DNA from: Manis javanica | Lineage: Eukaryota > Chordata > Mammalia > Pholidota > Manidae | Direction of reading: 5' to 3' | Assembly: GCF_040802235.1 (NCBI RefSeq) | Contig: NC_133166.1 | Location: 372,001 to 436,000, forward strand | Length of the DNA: 64,000 nt | Part shown: positions 60,140-64,000 of the stretch, piece after piece | Position numbering within the stretch: position 1 is the first letter of the stretch | Layout: every line of letters begins with the position of its first letter | Notes under the pieces: model-generated | Database searches by the model: none | Seen by the model: only the letters and a program-made list of their open reading frames with translations | Told to the model about the DNA's origin: nothing | Program-made: the position numbers and the translations under genes

Positions 60140-63132
60140 TATATTTATTTTATTTTAAAAATTTACTAGTTTTTTATTGAGCTATAATTGACATATAACA
60201 TGGTATAAATTTAAAGTGTATAATGTATTGATTTGATATATTTATATGTCACAATATACTTACCACCAGTAGTGTTAGCTAACAATTCTATTGTGTCATA
60301 ATTATCATTTCTATTTTGTGGCGAGAACATTTAAGATCTGGTCTCTTAGCAACTTTGAACTATATAATACAGTATTGTTTACTACAATCACTATGTTGTG
60401 CATTATTAGATCTCTAGAACTTACTCATTTTTTAATGGTGTTTGTAACATTTACAAACATCTCCCCAGTTCCCCTACCCCTCAGTCCCTGGTAATAATCA
60501 TTCTACTCACTCTTCCTATGATTACAGCATTTGCAGATTCCACATATTGGTGACATCATACAGTATTTGTTTTTCCTTTTTGGGCTTATCTAAATTAGCT
60601 TAATGCTTTCAAATTCCACTGATGTTGTTGCACATGACAGGATTTACTTCTGTCCCATAGCTGAGTAACATTTCATTGATACACTCCTTCATCCATTCAC
60701 CCATTAACGGACACTTCAGTTGTTTCCATGTCTTGGCTATCGTGGATAATGTTTTAATAAACATAGCCATGCAGATATCTTTTGGTATGCAGTTTTCATT
60801 TCCTTTGGATATGACTGCTCAATCTATTTACATTTAGGGTAATTAACAATATGTTAGGGCTTGCTAATGCAACTTCTCAATTGCATTCTGTTTGTGTTTC
60901 CATTCTTTCTTTTTCTCTCTTCTTGCTTTTGTGAATTGGTGATTTCCATGTTGGTATCCTGTGTGTTTATCCGCTGTGAATCTACTATAGGTTTTTGCTT
61001 TGTGATACCATGAACCATACGTAAAACATCTTACAGACAAAATAATGCATTTTACGCTGATAGCAAGTTAAATTTGATTGCGTACAAATGTTCTACCTTT
61101 TAAGTCCCCCTTTAATATTTTTGATGTCACAATTTACCTCTTTATATTGTGTATTTAAAAAATTATAGTGGCTATAGTTACCTTAAATACTCTTTTCCTT
61201 AAACTTTATACTATACTTGAGTGGTTAACACACCTCATATTGCAGAATTAGGATGTTCTAATTCTGACTGTATATTTACCCTATAGTCTGCTGTACATTT
61301 TCATCTTTTTGTGTTACTATTTGGTGTGTTTTCATTTCAGCTTGACAAACTCCCTTCAGCATTTTTTGCAAGGCAGATCTAATGTTGATAAATTCCTTCA
61401 GCCCTTGTTGTCTGGAAAAATCTTTATTTCTCCTTCCTATCTGAACGATAACATTACTGGATAGATTGTTCTTGGCTGGCAATTATTTTCTGTCAACACT
61501 TTGAATACATCATTCCACTCTCTCTTGCCTATAGGGTTTGCACTGAGAAATTGCTAAAAACCAAATGGGGTTCCCTTGTAAGCAACACTATTTTTTTCTT
61601 GCTGTTTTTAGGACTCTCTCCATTACTTATTTTTGACAGTCTCTTTAAAATACGTCTTGTAAAAGGTCATTTTGCATTGAAATAATGGGGTGATCTACTA
61701 GATTCATGAACTTGTATGTCCACATCTCTCTTCAGGTTTGGGAAGTTCTCAGCTGTTTTATCTTTAACAGGCTTTCTGCCCCTTTCCCCCCTTCTTCTCC
61801 TTCTGGAACTCCAATTATTCTAATATTTGTAAGTTTCATAGTGTCCCATGAGTGTGTAGCCTTTCTCTGTTCTGTTTCATTCTTTTTGTTGTTCTCTCTG
61901 ACTGTGTTATTTCAAACTTTCTATCTTGATTCTACCTTCCATTTCTATCTTCCATGTGGTGTACTCTATTTCAGATCCTCTCAATTTCACTTCTCATTTC
62001 ACTCACTGAATTCTTTAGCTACAGAATTTCTGTTTGGCTGATTCTTACAATTTCTATCTCTTGGTTAAATGTCTCATTTCTTTCATGTACTGTCTTCCTG
62101 ATTTCATTGATTTGTCTTTCTGTGTTTTCTTATAGCTCTTTGGATTTCCTCAAAACAGCTATCTTCATCAGGCTAATTGCAAGATGCTGTCTTTGTGTTT
62201 GGTTACTGAAGAATTATTGTTAACTTTTGGTGATGACATGTTTCCTCGGCTCTTCATGTTACTTGGAGTTTTGATTTGCTGCTTTTGTATATGAAATATC
62301 AGATACCTCCTCACGTCTTTACTAGTTGTCTTTGAGTGGGAAATATTTTTCATCCGTTTTGCTTATATCTGAGGTTTCTCCGATCTGTATCGAGTACACC
62401 TGCTCCATACTTCTTGCTTTTACTTGTGGCTGATTTCTTAAGCTTGGAAGCTTGCATCCCTTTAATACCCTTTGATATGCTTATCTGCCTTTCTTCATCT
62501 CCTCCCTCTCCCCGTCATGGAGGTCCTAGTTCAATACCCCAGGTGCTGTGAGACAGAAATAGGTTTCTTTAGCAGCATTAGCACAGGTACTTTCTGTGCT
62601 GTACCAGGTACTTCTCCTCCACTCTACCTTTGTTACTAGGAAGATCACTTCTGGCTAGTTCAGCCCTGTTCTCTGCTGTCTTACAGGAGGGCTGGTGCCG
62701 GCACAGTTTCTCTTACCCTATACAATGGATCCAATCTTACCATATTTTATCTCCAATGGTGTTCTGCAAGCTCTCTTTGGGGGTGCTGGTCTTTTGCAAA
62801 TTCTCTCTCATCTGTGGGTGTCTTCCCAAGCCAGCCACTTTGTTTTCTCCCTGACCACAGCTAAGAAGGGTTGGGGCCAATTTGATGGCTTCTTCTGGTT
62901 CTATAGCCCATACAGGGTCTGTCTACATATTACCCAATGCACGAGCGGGACATACTGCTCCCAGTTCTCTTGGCATACGGTGCTGGACCCCACAACTCCC
63001 AAAAAGGTTTCGGTTATGGATAGATGCCATAACCAAACTTTTTGATTATGGATAGATGCCAATTTTTAATTATTAGAATGGGGGATAAAAAGGAGGAGTG
63101 TCTTATGCCACAGTGATCCTGACATCACTCCC
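60140..63132 (-). mobile_element. L1 with large internal deletion (ORF2 mostly missing)
   Basis: Antisense L1. The 3' UTR and ORF2 end (60140-60830) are followed directly by the ORF1 region (about 60840-62330) and a GC-richer 5' UTR-like part ending near 63132 in reverse of 'gggagtgatgtcaggat'. Imperfect flanking repeats (ttaataccattttatga at 60123-60139; ttaagtcattttgtaa at 63133-63148) suggest one insertion that later lost, or arrived without, most of ORF2. Frames up to 116 codons are shadows or remnants. Confidence 0.6.
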
Positions 63133-63148
63133 TTAAGTCATTTTGTAA

Positions 63149-64000
63149 ATTTTTTTGACTGAAAATGTGCTGTGATTTTCAAAAAGCAATGGTTGGAAAG
63201 TTCTGAACAAGATGGCAATTTTTACCCTGGTGTCTTGCCCAGCCCCAATTACATTCCCATGAAAATGACTTGCACAAGTTGCAAATGATGAATTGTATTT
63301 ATTACTACTGGGAATGAGAGATAATGAGAATCTACATGCCAGGAACTTCCTAATGCCACTATATTGACTTTGTTAGATTAAAGAGTCTTGTGTGGATGTG
63401 AGAGAGAAGCTTTGATAATTCCCCACTGACCTTCCCTACTTCAGAGATGAAATGGCACTAACTATATGTGAGCTGAGGAGTTATCAGGAGAACTTCAACA
63501 ATAAAAAAAATGGAATAAATCAATGAACTAATGCCACCCAAACAGAAAAGGACACTTAAAAAAAAAAGATGTAGTGTGTGTGTGTGTATGAGAAAGTTAA
63601 ACTCACTTTTTAGGAAGGGGAAGAAAATCCCTAAAACCCTACTAATTGAACAAACAAGAAAACAAGTTGTTTCACTGGGTTAAAAGGATATCTAACTTCA
63701 GTGATATTCTGCTTACTTAAAATGCTCCTAAAAGCAAATGACTCAAACTAATTAAATGCAAATTGATGGGGAAATACATATAACATACAGAAATGAAAAA
63801 AAAATGAGTTGCAATGTTGATGTAAGCAAAGTAGAATTTAAGGGGAAGAGTGAAGTCATCCAACTACTAACAACAACTACCAAAAATTCATAATGATCAG
63901 TTTGATCACAATTTATAATGATGGTAATAGCCACAACCCAGCGGCATTGAACAACAGCGGCACAGCATTTGAAGCTAAATGTCAAAAACGCAAGACGAAA
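63149..64000. other. Non-coding sequence to the window end
   Basis: AT-rich, with a short (GT)n at about 63571-63590 and several poly-A runs. No coding frame, RNA gene or clear repeat recognised. Confidence 0.5.

Noticed and set aside
62695-63045. 116-codon + frame
   Set aside because: Antisense of an L1 5' UTR; no start context or motif supports a gene.
1-64000. CRISPR arrays, tRNA and rRNA genes, bacterial or phage features
   Set aside because: No regularly spaced repeats, cloverleaf-like sequences or prokaryotic gene organisation found; everything fits mammalian repeat-rich DNA.

Overview
This window looks like germline DNA of a placental mammal. It contains three intact single-exon olfactory receptor (OR) genes embedded in a dense field of L1 (LINE-1) fragments, ancient MIR SINEs and one old class III endogenous retrovirus. 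There are no bacterial-style operons, tRNA or rRNA genes, or CRISPR arrays. Only the three 311/312-residue OR reading frames look like functional protein genes; almost every other open frame is a shadow on repeat DNA. The L1 3'-end types and the lack of Alu, B1/B2, Bov or CAN SINEs suggest a non-primate, non-rodent placental, most likely a laurasiatherian. One L1 fragment (8.9-9.4 kb) resembles L1 ends I associate with pangolins, but that species guess is weak.

The three receptors (19297-20235, 32107-33045, 56093-57028, all + strand) match, as I recall it, the OR5AN1 subfamily, the receptor group for muscone and other musks in human and mouse. They form a tandem cluster made by segmental duplication. 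Unit 1 is about 2.92-21.93 kb, unit 2 about 22.30-34.69 kb, and unit 3 about 45.53-58.71 kb. Each unit has several kb of shared non-coding DNA, with MIRs and a candidate upstream exon/promoter block, followed by a conserved splice acceptor about 13-16 bp before the start codon, the OR coding exon, and about 1.5-2.7 kb of shared 3' DNA. Units 1 and 2 also share a head-to-head L1 pair and a short L1 3' end that unit 3 lacks, so the branching order is ((1,2),3).

Each unit was later modified separately. Unit 1 gained an ERV-L-like provirus (13236-18808, 5-bp target duplication GTAAA, paired LTRs, broken gag-pro-pol) and a short L1 (8923-9393). Unit 2 lost the segment homologous to the provirus site and carries an LTR-like fragment there. 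Unit 3 received a 5.2-kb L1 (50071-55319) inside a MIR and still shows the empty ERV site. Further L1s lie between or beyond the units (34.69-39.2, 41.9-44.46 and 60.1-63.1 kb).

The receptors differ at informative places. Copy 1 carries two unusual changes around its DRY motif, a weaker splice acceptor and lost poly(A) hexamers, so it may be decaying. Copy 3 has lost the ancestral ATG (now GTG) and starts one codon later. Copies 2 and 3 each differ at a residue position reported to line the musk pocket of human OR5AN1.
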